Shown piece by piece: positions 8,324-17,583 of a stretch of 64,000 nucleotides of DNA. A model generated the notes under the pieces. That model was not told where the DNA came from. It searched no databases and saw only the letters and a list, made by a program, of their open reading frames with translations. The position numbers were made by a program, and so were the translations under genes. Positions within the stretch are counted from its first letter, which is position 1. Each line of letters begins with the position of its first letter. The stretch is from Azospirillum sp. B21 (GTDB lineage Bacteria > Pseudomonadota > Alphaproteobacteria > Azospirillales > Azospirillaceae): NCBI RefSeq assembly GCF_008364825.1, contig NZ_VTTO01000011.1:1-64000 (forward strand), written 5' to 3'.

Positions 8324-10135
8324 ATGTCGACGTATTATGTGGCGGTGAATGGTCGCGATACTCAGGCCGGCACCATTGAGCAGCCCTTTGGCTCGCTTCA
8401 ACACGCCCACAATCTGGCGCAGCCGGGCGACACGATTTACTTGCGCGGCGGCACCTACAAGCTGACCCAGCAGATCCAGCTCACCCGCGACGGCACGAGC
8501 GGCAACCCGATCACGGTGACCAACTATCCCGGCGAGAAGCCGGTCCTCGACGGCTCGGGCATGTCGGGCAAGGGGTGGGCCGGCGCCGTGGTCGATCTGT
8601 CCAGCGTGTCGTGGAACCACATCAAGGGCCTGAGCATCGCCAACGGCCCCGAGTTCGGCCTGCTCGTCCGCGACGCCTCCCACAACAACGTCATCGAGCA
8701 GCTCGACGTCCATCACAACGGCCGCCTGTCGGAGTGGGAGGGCAAGGGCATCGTCCTGTACGGCTCCAGCGCCAACAACCTCTTCCTCAACAACGACTCC
8801 CACGACAACCGGGACCTGCCGGCCGACAACGCCGACGGCTTCCAGATCGCCACCACCGGCGCCGGCAACGTGTTCCGCGGCAACCGCGCCTGGAACAACT
8901 CGGACGACGGCTTCGACCTCTTCAACGTCCAGGACGGCACCCGCGCCGGGTCGGTCTTGCTCGACGGCAACTGGGCCTTCCACAACGGTTACAACGCCGC
9001 CGGCACCCAGATCGGCGACGGCAACGGTTTCAAGCTGGGCGGCACGCGCGCCGGCGCCGGCGGCACCTCCGGGGGCCACGTCGTCACCAACAACGCCGCC
9101 TGGGACAACCCGTTCAACGGCTTCGACCAGAACGGTGCCAACCAGCCGCTCACGCTGAACAACAACACCGCCTACAACAACGGCCAGTACAACTACCGCT
9201 TCTGGGACGGTGCCCACACCTTCCGCAACGACGTCTCGTTCGGCACCGGGAAGGTACAGACCTCGGGCACCAGCGATCACAACTCCTGGACCATGGCCAC
9301 GGCGCCGAAGGCTTCCGACTTTCTGTCGCTCGACGGCAGCGGCGCGTCCGGCGCGCGCGGTGCCAACGGTGCGCTGCCCACGCTGGACTTCCTGCATCTG
9401 TCGTCGGGCAGCGGCCTGATCGACAAGGGCGTGAACGTCGGTCTCTCCTTCAACGGCTCCGCTCCGGACCTCGGCACCTATGAGACCGGCGCCACCAACG
9501 TCCCCGCGCCGCCGGCCCCGACTCCGGCCCTGACGCCGACGCTCGGGACGTCCTCCATCACCGTCAACATCTCCGGCTCCCCGGCGGGTGGCACGAACGC
9601 CCACTTCAAGGTGCTGATGGACGGCAAGACGATCGGCCAAGCTTACAGCACGCAGACGGCCAAGGACTACACCTTTACCACCTCCGCGACTCTTGATGCG
9701 GCCCACAAGGTGCAGGTGCAGTACGACAACGACACTGTGATCAACGGCCAGGACCGCACCCTGTACGTCAACAAGATCACCATCAATGACAAGGCCGTGC
9801 TGCCGACCGACAGCACCGTCACCTACGACATTGGCGCGCTGGACGGCAAGAACGTGGTCCATGGTCAGACCGGCCTGTGGTGGAACGGCACGCTCGTCGT
9901 CAACGCCGACAAGTCGTTCTTCCCGGCCGCCAAGGTCGCCGCTTTGTCGGTCGAGACGGCCGATGCGCAGACGGACGTGTGGGCGCACGTGGCCTCCAGC
10001 CAGGACACGACCCCGGCGACCGATATCGCGGACCAGGTCGCGCACATGCCGGTGAGCAACGACCTGTCCGGCATGAACCTGGACGCCGTCCACACGCTGG
10101 CGGACCATGTCGATCCGCACCTCCTGGCGGCGTAA
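8324..10135 (+). CDS. Family-9-type polysaccharide lyase, copy 2, with CBM-like domain
   Basis: 603 residues from the ATG preceded by GGAAGG with 7-base spacing; the first residues are MSTYYVAVNGRDTQ. The lyase domain (about 15-385) is almost identical to copy 1, with the calcium-site aspartates at about 171, 194, 195 and 198 and the likely catalytic Lys237. A Pro-rich linker (about 392-405) leads to a domain reading GTNAHFKVLMDGK ... VQVQYDNDTVINGQDR, which resembles the calcium-dependent xylan-binding module of the CBM60/CBM36 type. A further 120 residues with no recognised fold follow. It probably binds and cleaves an acidic or xylan-like glycan outside the cell. It lacks a signal peptide, so type I-like or other non-Sec export is possible. 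The AT-rich 8160-8220 stretch upstream may hold its promoter. Confidence 0.82.
   Translation: MSTYYVAVNGRDTQAGTIEQPFGSLQHAHNLAQPGDTIYLRGGTYKLTQQIQLTRDGTSGNPITVTNYPGEKPVLDGSGMSGKGWAGAVVDLSSVSWNHIKGLSIANGPEFGLLVRDASHNNVIEQLDVHHNGRLSEWEGKGIVLYGSSANNLFLNNDSHDNRDLPADNADGFQIATTGAGNVFRGNRAWNNSDDGFDLFNVQDGTRAGSVLLDGNWAFHNGYNAAGTQIGDGNGFKLGGTRAGAGGTSGGHVVTNNAAWDNPFNGFDQNGANQPLTLNNNTAYNNGQYNYRFWDGAHTFRNDVSFGTGKVQTSGTSDHNSWTMATAPKASDFLSLDGSGASGARGANGALPTLDFLHLSSGSGLIDKGVNVGLSFNGSAPDLGTYETGATNVPAPPAPTPALTPTLGTSSITVNISGSPAGGTNAHFKVLMDGKTIGQAYSTQTAKDYTFTTSATLDAAHKVQVQYDNDTVINGQDRTLYVNKITINDKAVLPTDSTVTYDIGALDGKNVVHGQTGLWWNGTLVVNADKSFFPAAKVAALSVETADAQTDVWAHVASSQDTTPATDIADQVAHMPVSNDLSGMNLDAVHTLADHVDPHLLAA
8363..9475 (+). 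repeat. 1,113-bp direct repeat, copy B
   Basis: Second copy of the lyase-domain duplication (first copy 6834-7946). Beyond 9475 the sequence switches to ACCTATGAGACC where copy A has GCTTTCGAGGCG, so the 3' parts of the two genes are unrelated. Confidence 0.95.
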
Positions 10136-10151
10136 CGCTGCACGGGCAGGC

Positions 10152-10194
10152 AGCCCGCTCCGTTGCCGTGGCACACACGGCAGCGGAGCGGGCT
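10152..10194. terminator. Strong bidirectional hairpin terminator
   Basis: A 19-bp stem with one G-T pair: left arm 10152-10170, loop GCACA, right arm 10176-10194, followed by GTTCTT on the plus strand. It lies between two convergent genes, the second lyase and a GT4 glycosyltransferase, exactly where a shared terminator is expected. Confidence 0.85.
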
Positions 10195-10231
10195 GTTCTT
10201 GTGCCAGTACGGGCGCCCCGGTGATCCAAGC

Positions 10232-11410
10232 CTACCCGAGGGTCCGGGGGACGGAGGCCGCCTTGATGTCGTCATCGAGCGCCTCTGCCCCACCCATCAT
10301 GACCGTCCAGTAGCGGTCCAAGACGGCATCGGTGGTGAACCTTTGCACCGCGCCCTTCAGATAAGCCGACGGCAGTGGATCGCGGAGCACGGCCTCGATC
10401 GCTCCAGCAAGCGCCGCCACATCGGCGGTGGGAACCAAGTGGCCATAACGACCATCCATCAGAATCTCGCGTGGACCGCTCGGGCAATCGGTGGAGACCA
10501 CCGGACAGCCAGCAGCCATGGCTTCGATAAGGACCGTTGGCAAACCCTCCCAGCGTGACGACAGCACCAAGGCGCCAGCACGCGCCATATAAGCTGCTGG
10601 ATGCTGCACGTACCCCGGCATGTCGATGCTGTCAGCCAGGCCGAGTTGTCTTGTCAAAGCAAGGAGTGCCTCGCGTTCCGGACCTTGCCCCAGAATGATG
10701 AGCCGGACCGGGCAGCCGCGGTCGTGAAGCAAGGCGCAGGCCTTGATCAACGTGGAAAAATCCTTTTGCGGCACCATGCGTCCGACGCCCAAAAGGACCG
10801 GCGGCTCTCCATCCGAAAACCATCGATGCTGGACCGGCTCTCCGAACGAGGCCAGCAAATCCTGAGTGATCACTGGATTGGCGATGACGCCAATGCGATC
10901 CACCGGAATTTGCAGTTGAGTGGCAATGTCGTCCCGGACCCCGGCGGACACGCACAAAATCGCGTCGGCGCGGCGATAAAGTCGCTTCATCAGCCATGGC
11001 AGGGCATGGCGGTCGATCCATGAAATCGCGTTGTCCCTGTTGCTGGACAAATGGCAGTGTTCGGCAACGATTATACGGGTGCGGGTGCCGGCAAGGGCGG
11101 CGGCCATAAGGGCGGCAGCGTTGGCGTGTGACATCGCGGCTGTCACGGAGACCGGCCTTTCCCTGCGGAGATAGGCGGCAAGCCGTGGAACGGCCGACAG
11201 GGTACGCGTGCACCCAAGATCATGGAGGCGCACAGCAGCATCCAGCTTTGATCGGAACGGCCCCTGGACCTTGGCGACGACGAGGTCAACCGCAGCCCCA
11301 CGACGAACGAAGCCATTCACCAGATTGACGACGACCCGCTGAGCACCGCCATCGTCTAAGTCTGGCAAAAAGAACGCATGACGCCCGGAATACATTGGAT
11401 GGCTCTGCAT
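10232..11410 (-). CDS. GT4 family glycosyltransferase
   Basis: 392 residues from the ATG at 11410, which has GGAG about 5 bases upstream; a GTG at 11425 is an alternative. The N-terminus HAFFLPDLDDGGAQRVVVNL is the acceptor-side Rossmann half of GT4. The donor half has GVGRMVPQKDFSTLI and the EX7E-type motif WEGLPTVLIEAMAAGCPVVST. The role is transfer of one hexose-type unit to a growing lipid-linked EPS repeat in the cytoplasm. It is the downstream member of a minus-strand set with the Wzc-like protein, a second GT4 and the polymerase. It is separated from wzc by about 300 bp that contain a long hairpin, so it may have its own promoter or be reached by read-through. Confidence 0.88.
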   Translation of the reverse strand: MQSHPMYSGRHAFFLPDLDDGGAQRVVVNLVNGFVRRGAAVDLVVAKVQGPFRSKLDAAVRLHDLGCTRTLSAVPRLAAYLRRERPVSVTAAMSHANAAALMAAALAGTRTRIIVAEHCHLSSNRDNAISWIDRHALPWLMKRLYRRADAILCVSAGVRDDIATQLQIPVDRIGVIANPVITQDLLASFGEPVQHRWFSDGEPPVLLGVGRMVPQKDFSTLIKACALLHDRGCPVRLIILGQGPEREALLALTRQLGLADSIDMPGYVQHPAAYMARAGALVLSSRWEGLPTVLIEAMAAGCPVVSTDCPSGPREILMDGRYGHLVPTADVAALAGAIEAVLRDPLPSAYLKGAVQRFTTDAVLDRYWTVMMGGAEALDDDIKAASVPRTLG

Positions 11411-11627
11411 GGTATCTCCAATCACATGCGCCTCTCATTCCTCGTGACGCCGGCGCCCGCCAGCCGGTCGTCGGCTGCCTGCAAGAAGCCGGGGCGGATT
11501 GCCGTGTCGATCGCTTACAGCGCCGCACACGGGGCGGCGTTGGGATAAAGCCGATGCTGGAAGCTCGATGTCAGGACCATGCGACGAATGTTCTTGTATT
11601 GTTCGGCGCGCATCGGCGCCTGTGCCG

Positions 11628-11673
11628 CCCCGGCTTTCTCCCGTCATCTTAAGACGGCGAGAGAAAGCCGGGG
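11628..11673. terminator. Hairpin downstream of the Wzc-like gene
   Basis: The 13-bp arms CCCCGGCTTTCTC (11628-11640) and GAGAAAGCCGGGG (11661-11673) pair perfectly, and an inner CCGTC/GACGG pair extends the stem. There is no T-run on the minus strand, so it could be a factor-dependent terminator or a transcript-stabilising 3' structure for wzc. Confidence 0.6.
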
Positions 11674-11714
11674 GACATGAAGGAGCCGCCGTTCCGGGGC
11701 GATGGTTGCGGTCA

Positions 11715-14006
11715 TCAGGTTCTGTAATACCGGGTAAGAGAGCCAGTATAGAGGCCGGAGTCTTTGTATCCGTACCGCCGGTTCTTCTTTACGTTGACAC
11801 GGGTCAGCACCACGCCGGCCAGAGGAGCCCCGCAGCGCTCCAATTCCTTGAGCGCAACATCGGCAAGCTTCCAATCCGTCGATCCCCACCGAACCGCAAC
11901 TATCGTCCGGTCGACAAGTTTGGCCAGGATCGGCGTTCCGGTGACCGCGAGAACTGGCGCGGAGTCAAAAATCACAAGGTCGTAATGCTGGCGCAACTGA
12001 TCGATGACATCCACCATCTGCACCGACGACATAAGGCTGAATTCATCATCTTCCGGCGTGCCGGCAGGCAGAACGTGGAGCCCAGACCGCTCATCAACCT
12101 GAATTGCTTCTGAGAGCGGGACTGCACCCGCCAGCACCTGCGCCAATCCAGGAGCGCTGGGCAAGTCTAAAACGTGATGCACCCGTGACCGATGCAGATC
12201 ACCATCCACCAGCAACGTGCGGCGCCAGGTTGCCGCGGTCAGCGCCAGCGAAACGGCCAGCGTGGTCTTGCTCTCACCGGGAACCGCCGAGGAGATCAGG
12301 AGGCACTCACCGCGGCCTAGATTGAGGTGCATGTAGAGGCGGCGGACAGCCTCGGTGTATGCCGTCTTGCGCAGCCGCAAAGGAGAACGGAAAAGGCTGC
12401 GCTGTACGGCCGGATCCGCTGGCACGAGACCAAGAGCAGGGGCCCCAAGCCGCTCCTTGACCTGCTCCATGCTGCGCAACGATTGGTCTGAGTGCTCGAT
12501 TGCCAATGCTGCTCCCGAGCCCAGAATAACCCCGATGACCCCACCCATGATCACCAAAATGTTGGTTCTGGGAAAAGACGGCGTTGCTGGCACACGAGCG
12601 CTCGACACCACTTGCGCTTCTGGCCTTTGGAAGCTGTCGATCTGCTGAACCTGTTTGGCTTGCGTCAAGTAGCGCTCCAAAATCCCCCGCGCCACCGTGG
12701 CCTTGAGCTCCAAACCACGCAGTTGGATTGAGGCCTGATCGTCTTTCATGAAGGCAGCCTTCGCGCCCTCCGTAGCTCCCACCAGCAACTGCTCTCTCTT
12801 GCGAGAGGCCTCCAGCTCCCCACGCAAGGAGGACAGCACCCGCGAGGTTTCCTCCTGGATCGATTGCTGCACGGAAGCGATTTCGGCGCCGAGCTGAACG
12901 CGTGTTGGATGGAGCGGCCCCATGGACTGATCCAGTTGCGCGCGCCGTGCCAACAATTGCGCATTGCGATCACGCAACTGCTGCAATCCCACCGACTGCC
13001 GCAAATCGGGCGAGCTGATCCCGTCGCGGAGTCCGGAAGCCAGATCAGCCTCGGCGGTGCGCAGGCGGCTTTCGGCCGACATGCGCAAAGCTTGAGCCTG
13101 AGCCTGCTCCTGGTTGAGGACAAGGAGCTTTTGCGACGATGAGACTTCCCGCTCGCCGACAAGCCCATTGCGTTCGCGGAACTCATGCACGGCGCTTTCC
13201 GCCGCTTTGACCTCATCTTCCAGTTCACGCAGCCGCTCGTTGAGCCAGCTGGTGGCGCTGTCTGCCATCTTCTGCTTTGTCGCTTCACGGTCGGCGATGT
13301 AGAGGTTGGCGATTGTGTTGGCCGCCTTCATCGCGGCCGAGGGGCTGTCAGAGGTGTAAGCGATCCGCACAACGCGCGAACGCCCTTCCTGATTGACCGT
13401 CAAACGGCTGGCGAACCGCCGGATTGCCAAGCCGCCCACATCCTCGGGTGCCGTGGCTGCTTCCGATGCGCTGAAGGGTTGCTGGCTCGATGGAGCGGGT
13501 TTCTCCTCGCCCATCAATGTCGAAAGCCAAGCCGGTCCCCAGGAGCGAAGGTTGGCCTCAAGCCATTTGATCGACGCCGTCCCCCAATCCTGAACGCGCT
13601 CGCTCCACCTGGCGAGGCGAAGCTCCCAAGGGCTGGGCTTGCGGCTCAGCTCTGGCAGTTCCTCGATGCCCAACTCATCCAAGGCCCTGGCGATGATATG
13701 GGTCGAGCGGATGATCTCGATTTGAGTTTGCACCACTTCCGCATCGGCCGGCGGAGCGGCGCTCCTGTCCTGGCTGACATCGGGCAACTGCATATAACCC
13801 GGCTCGATCATGACCAGGGCCTCTGCCGTATAGCGTGGCACCGCGTTCATAGCGAAGGCCCCGGCTGCACCGGCCGTCAGCAATGCGACGCTGACGATCA
13901 AGCCGCTGCGCCGGCCCAGCCGGCGCAGTATTTCAGGCAGATCGACCTCGGACGTCGGCGGCAGCCGCTTATGTGCATTGATGTGCATCTGAGGAACGTC
14001 GGTCAT
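11715..14006 (-). CDS. Wzc-like polysaccharide co-polymerase with BY-kinase domain
   Basis: 763 residues. A Wzz-type chain-length domain is flanked by two membrane segments (about 34-56 and 482-505) with a long coiled-coil periplasmic part between them. The cytoplasmic C-terminal third is a bacterial tyrosine kinase: Walker A AVPGESKTT (about 575-585), Walker A-prime LLVDGDLHRS, Walker B LVIFDSAPVL. The tail is a tyrosine cluster (YGYKDSGLYTGSLTRYYRT) of the kind these kinases autophosphorylate. It controls polymerisation and export of EPS with Wzy and an outer-membrane Wza partner; no Wza gene is in the window. Two kinase motifs deviate: Ser replaces the usual Gly before the P-loop Lys, and HRS replaces RRP after DGDL. 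Good ribosome site (GAGGATAAGG) before the ATG. Confidence 0.9.
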   Translation of the reverse strand: MTDVPQMHINAHKRLPPTSEVDLPEILRRLGRRSGLIVSVALLTAGAAGAFAMNAVPRYTAEALVMIEPGYMQLPDVSQDRSAAPPADAEVVQTQIEIIRSTHIIARALDELGIEELPELSRKPSPWELRLARWSERVQDWGTASIKWLEANLRSWGPAWLSTLMGEEKPAPSSQQPFSASEAATAPEDVGGLAIRRFASRLTVNQEGRSRVVRIAYTSDSPSAAMKAANTIANLYIADREATKQKMADSATSWLNERLRELEDEVKAAESAVHEFRERNGLVGEREVSSSQKLLVLNQEQAQAQALRMSAESRLRTAEADLASGLRDGISSPDLRQSVGLQQLRDRNAQLLARRAQLDQSMGPLHPTRVQLGAEIASVQQSIQEETSRVLSSLRGELEASRKREQLLVGATEGAKAAFMKDDQASIQLRGLELKATVARGILERYLTQAKQVQQIDSFQRPEAQVVSSARVPATPSFPRTNILVIMGGVIGVILGSGAALAIEHSDQSLRSMEQVKERLGAPALGLVPADPAVQRSLFRSPLRLRKTAYTEAVRRLYMHLNLGRGECLLISSAVPGESKTTLAVSLALTAATWRRTLLVDGDLHRSRVHHVLDLPSAPGLAQVLAGAVPLSEAIQVDERSGLHVLPAGTPEDDEFSLMSSVQMVDVIDQLRQHYDLVIFDSAPVLAVTGTPILAKLVDRTIVAVRWGSTDWKLADVALKELERCGAPLAGVVLTRVNVKKNRRYGYKDSGLYTGSLTRYYRT

Positions 14007-14155
14007 GCCTTATCCTCTTCCTCTTGAGCGCCTCGGGGAAGGAGCGGCAGAGGCAGCGTGGAAGCGCATGCCCTTTGCGTGCTGCTCTTAGGAGATCGCG
14101 GCGGGCCATCCGAATGCCTCGCCACCTCACTACGTATGCACATCACCATCACCCC

Positions 14156-15442
14156 CTAAACCGCAGCGCTGGATTGGATGTCCGGTATGGAGCGAGGCGT
14201 CGTCTTGTTTATCAAAGGAAGCGCTGCAACTGGATATGTACTTGTCTTCAGTCCCGCGTCATCAATCAGCATGTCGTAGAAGCCAACCACCCTTTCGATC
14301 ATGCGCTCGACCTGGAAGATGCCGAAGACGCGGCGATACAGGTCGTCGCGCTGGAGCAGCAGCGGTTGCGGATCGTCGAGGAAAGCCGCCATGGCCGCAC
14401 TCAATGCGTCGACGTCCCCCGGCGGCAGCAAGGCTTTGGCATGCGTCGGCCCGAAGATTTCCGGATTTCCGCCGACTTTCGTGGTTATGAGCGGCTGGCC
14501 CGCGGCGGCCGCTTCGAGCACGATGTAGGGAAGCCCCTCAGCGCGGGAGGGCACCACGAGGCAGCGGCCCAGGCGAAACGCACAAGACGCCGGACATACC
14601 GACCCCAGCCACGCCACACGCTCAGCAATGCCCAACTGCGCGGCCAATTCCCGAAAGTACTCGTCCTCGGGTCCGTCACCGGCGATGGCAAGGCGCAGAG
14701 TGGGCCGGTCATCGCAAAGGCGCGCGAACCCCCGCAGCAGGACATCCACCCCCTTAAGCCGCCTCAACTCGCCGACAAAGACGAAGTCGTAACGGCGTTC
14801 GACCATGGGTGGTCCGCCCCCGTCGAGGGCAAATTCCGAGGTATGCAGGCCGTTGTAAATGACCCGGAAATGCCCGCCGCTGAGGCCCACTTTCGAGGCA
14901 TAGGCCGACATACTGGCCGTGCTTTCGAAAATGAGCCCGGCCGTCAGAGAGCGTAGTGCCCACTCGATGCTGAGGAAGGTGAAACCCGCCAGCGACGTCT
15001 TGGAATAGTGCAGCGAGCCACCATGCGGCGAGTACACCGCCAGCGGGCCGCCTGGACGCGCAAGACATCTGGCCAGAATGCCACCCTTGGCACCATGCCC
15101 GTGGATGATGTCCGGGCGAATGTCCTTGACGATCCGGTGCGCCGCCGGCAACGCGACACAGTCGTTCAGATCCGGCATGCGGGAGATCGGGACACGGTAC
15201 ACCGCGATGCCGGCGTGCTTCGTCAAATCGGCCAGCTGTCTTTCGACGCCTTCGCTGTACTGGCCGGCATCGCACAGAATGCCGACGTGCATCCCACGCG
15301 CCACTTGGCCGTGCGCCAGATCAAGAACATGCCGAAACAGGCCGCCCACAGGGCAGCGAAAGACATGAAGGACCGTGCACGGCTTACGCGTTTCTATCCT
15401 GTCCCTCCAGAGAGGCACAGCGTGGCGTGCTAGCTTGTGCAT
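14156..15442 (-). CDS. GT4 family glycosyltransferase
   Basis: 428 residues from the ATG at 15442, which has a perfect GGAGG at 7-base spacing and overlaps the end of the polymerase gene by 13 bp. The longer open frame upstream runs inside the polymerase and is rejected. The N-terminal half has VLHVFRCPVGGLFRHV; the C-terminal half has FVGELRRLKGVDVLLRGF and RAEGLPYIVLEAAAAGQP, the GT4 donor-site motifs. It adds a sugar to the EPS repeat unit. The overlap with the polymerase implies translational coupling, so the two are co-expressed with wzc downstream. Confidence 0.9.
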   Translation of the reverse strand: MHKLARHAVPLWRDRIETRKPCTVLHVFRCPVGGLFRHVLDLAHGQVARGMHVGILCDAGQYSEGVERQLADLTKHAGIAVYRVPISRMPDLNDCVALPAAHRIVKDIRPDIIHGHGAKGGILARCLARPGGPLAVYSPHGGSLHYSKTSLAGFTFLSIEWALRSLTAGLIFESTASMSAYASKVGLSGGHFRVIYNGLHTSEFALDGGGPPMVERRYDFVFVGELRRLKGVDVLLRGFARLCDDRPTLRLAIAGDGPEDEYFRELAAQLGIAERVAWLGSVCPASCAFRLGRCLVVPSRAEGLPYIVLEAAAAGQPLITTKVGGNPEIFGPTHAKALLPPGDVDALSAAMAAFLDDPQPLLLQRDDLYRRVFGIFQVERMIERVVGFYDMLIDDAGLKTSTYPVAALPLINKTTPRSIPDIQSSAAV

Positions 15443-16764
15443 TCGTTTTCCTCCGACATGGGGCCTGCAGGAACAGATTCGCAGCCCGCAGCACGAGGAG
15501 TGCTGCCTTCCCACGCACTCGCTTCCCGTTCTGCCGCTTCCCATGCAGCGAGCGCGGCAAGAAGGCCGATAAACACGTTGACCGGCCGGTCATCGAACAG
15601 ATTGTGGCTAAAGAACGCGTATATAAAGAACGCTATGGTGAACACCACGCCACGAGCGTCCCCGAGCCGAATGAAATGTGCGAATAAGGCGACGTACAGC
15701 ACAACTGCCGAAAAGAGCCCGGCCAAGCCCGCGCTGAGCCACAGTTCCACGAACATGTTATGCGGACCGACTTCATAGTAAAAGTGATAATAAAGCCCCC
15801 GCCCAAGAAGCGGCGACTCCTCGATCTTCCCCAGGAAAAAGGCGAGTTTGCGCAGCCGCTCGTCATCCTGCACCGAGGCCACGTCGCCGCCCAATAGCTT
15901 CAGCAGCGAATCCATGCGATCCGACGTCGCATAATATGTTGAAAACATCTCTTGCCCATTGATGAAAGCAAGGACAGTTGGGCCAACGACGGCCCCTACA
16001 AGGGCCAAGCCAAAAGCCATTCCCAAGAATGTCTGGAGGCGGAGTGTGCCATTTTTCAGCATAATAATGATATACGCTGTCACGCAGACGAAATACACCA
16101 AAGCGCCGGAACGTGACAGGGTGCAGTACAAGGCGAAGCCGGCGATTCCCCACAGGACTGTATCTCGCCAGAGAAAGCGCCGCCAATTAACCGCAGCGAT
16201 GAGCGACAGGTTGACGACTTCGGATGCGTAATTTGAGTTGAAAGCAAAGCCGGCGGCACGATCACTGAAGGCGGCAAACATCCCAGGGTTTGCGATATCC
16301 ATCGCAATGGAGCCAGAAATAAGCAGCAGGCTGACGCCGGCGATTTTGCGATGATGTCGGCGGAAAGTCGGAATGGCGACCACTCCGGTCGCCAAGAAGA
16401 ACAAAATGAAATTGTACAGTGGAGAATAGATGTATTCGCTCTTTATCCAATAATAATCGGGTAGCCAAGCGCCGCTGGTGCGAACGATGGCGACCATAGT
16501 GCTTGCAGCCAGAACGGGAATGATGCCGGAATAGGCGAAGACCAACGAGCGACCGTTGTCGGCGTGAACGCTGCGGACAAGGGCTATGGCGAACATGGCG
16601 CCAACAAGGAAGAGCCCCAGTTCCGTTGACCGGAGAGGCACCAAGCCTGCGGTTCCGGACCCCATGTAAGTGTCGGCCGAAGAGAGCACAACACTCAGGC
16701 TCATCAAAATGATGACCACAGGAGCATCGCCACCACGATTATGGGAATTGTCGTTTGTGTCTGT
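15430..16764 (-). CDS. O-antigen ligase/polymerase family protein (Wzy-like)
   Basis: About 444 residues starting MTDTNDNSHNRGGD; a GTG 30 bases further upstream is possible. About 10-12 membrane segments. A large extracytoplasmic loop between the late helices ends in GPHNMFVELWLSAGLAGL, the HN-x-EL-x-GL signature of the O-antigen ligase/Wzy family. These proteins polymerise flipped repeat units at the periplasmic face, or ligate them to a lipid acceptor. Being next to GT4 and wzc genes and far from lipid A genes, it is more likely the EPS polymerase than a WaaL ligase. It heads the wzy-GT4-wzc run; its promoter must lie in the AT-rich DNA to its right. Confidence 0.82.
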   Translation of the reverse strand, partial: TDTNDNSHNRGGDAPVVIILMSLSVVLSSADTYMGSGTAGLVPLRSTELGLFLVGAMFAIALVRSVHADNGRSLVFAYSGIIPVLAASTMVAIVRTSGAWLPDYYWIKSEYIYSPLYNFILFFLATGVVAIPTFRRHHRKIAGVSLLLISGSIAMDIANPGMFAAFSDRAAGFAFNSNYASEVVNLSLIAAVNWRRFLWRDTVLWGIAGFALYCTLSRSGALVYFVCVTAYIIIMLKNGTLRLQTFLGMAFGLALVGAVVGPTVLAFINGQEMFSTYYATSDRMDSLLKLLGGDVASVQDDERLRKLAFFLGKIEESPLLGRGLYYHFYYEVGPHNMFVELWLSAGLAGLFSAVVLYVALFAHFIRLGDARGVVFTIAFFIYAFFSHNLFDDRPVNVFIGLLAALAAWEAAEREASAWEGSTPRAAGCESVPAGPMSEENECTS

Positions 16765-17164
16765 CATCAGCTGCTTAGTGGTGGTATTCCCCACTCCCCA
16801 TTAACTTCCACAGCTTCACCACGATTTTGCAGAACGCCTGAAGCGAGGGCAAGTGGCGATGGGGTTTATTTGCCAGAGAATCAGTAGCATACGGCCAGCT
16901 GTTTTGGCGGCAGCTTATCTTCTGATAATATGCTAGCGCTCCAATATATATCCCTCTTTGGGCGATGTATTTTAAAAACAACGGCAGAATGCAGAAAATA
17001 TGATTGTTTTTAAAGTTTCATAAAATCAATCCTTTGTGCAGCTTGAGACGAATGTTATTCGTTTGTATACGTATGCTTCAAACAGAGTGGATCAGCCCCT
17101 TCGAATCGTCATCGGTGTGCTTCGGCTTGCAACACTCGCTCTTCTTCAGATTTGATGAAGGTTT
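16765..17164. other. AT-rich intergenic region before the polymerase gene
   Basis: No gene seen. Markedly AT-rich around 16900-17010, with several TATATAT-like and TATTTTAA-like stretches. It probably contains the minus-strand promoter of the wzy-GT4-wzc operon. The right end borders an IS relic. Confidence 0.5.
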
Positions 17165-17560
17165 TCAGGCTGTCATGAGCCTGATGTGCAGAAGGTTGGG
17201 CTTTGCGTGGCCGTACATAGAGCTCTTGACGAGTTTGAGCCGTATGATCTGCCCATCCGTCTACCCATTGCTCCAAAGGGTGGTAAGCGCGGCATAGACC
17301 GCGGCGAAATCGGAACGTAGATTATCGGCAAAGGACCGTAGGTCACTGGTGGCTGCATCGTCCAGCCAAACGGACAGGGCGTGGCTTCGTTTTGGACGCG
17401 CTCGAACAGGCACTCCACCGCCGGCCCGTCATGGGCAGCGGCCTCATTCACCATTGCGACCGCGGATTCAAGTGGTCGTCGCAAACCGGCCAAGCCATTG
17501 CCCGGATCGCAGCTCATCGCTCGTCTTGCAAAGCCAGCCATATCCGCGCGAGCCGGAGAG
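17165..17560 (-). pseudogene. ISL3-type transposase C-terminal remnant
   Basis: Minus-strand sequence encodes a segment near 17230-17390 reading LDDAATSDLRSFADNLR, then AAVYAALTTLWSNG, then a TAG stop, then TDGQIIRLKLVKSSMYGH and AKPNLLHIRLM, ending at a TGA at 17165. This is the conserved C-terminus of ISL3-family transposases, whose usual text is a WSNGQ-EGQI-RLK-KRQMYGRA pattern. The stop replaces the Gln that normally follows WSNG. The upstream part is shifted into another frame near 17400. It is inactive debris that marks a past insertion between the polymerase and deacetylase genes. Confidence 0.72.
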
Positions 17561-17583
17561 ATGAAAGCGAGAGTGTTGATGTT

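Noticed and set aside
6729..10174. Long minus-strand Val/Gly/Ala-rich open frames opposite both lyase genes
   Set aside because: They are antisense shadows; the plus-strand proteins carry recognisable PL9 motifs.
17004..17297. A 97-codon plus-strand open frame in AT-rich DNA
   Set aside because: It partly overlaps the ISL3 relic on the other strand and has no ribosome site or motif.
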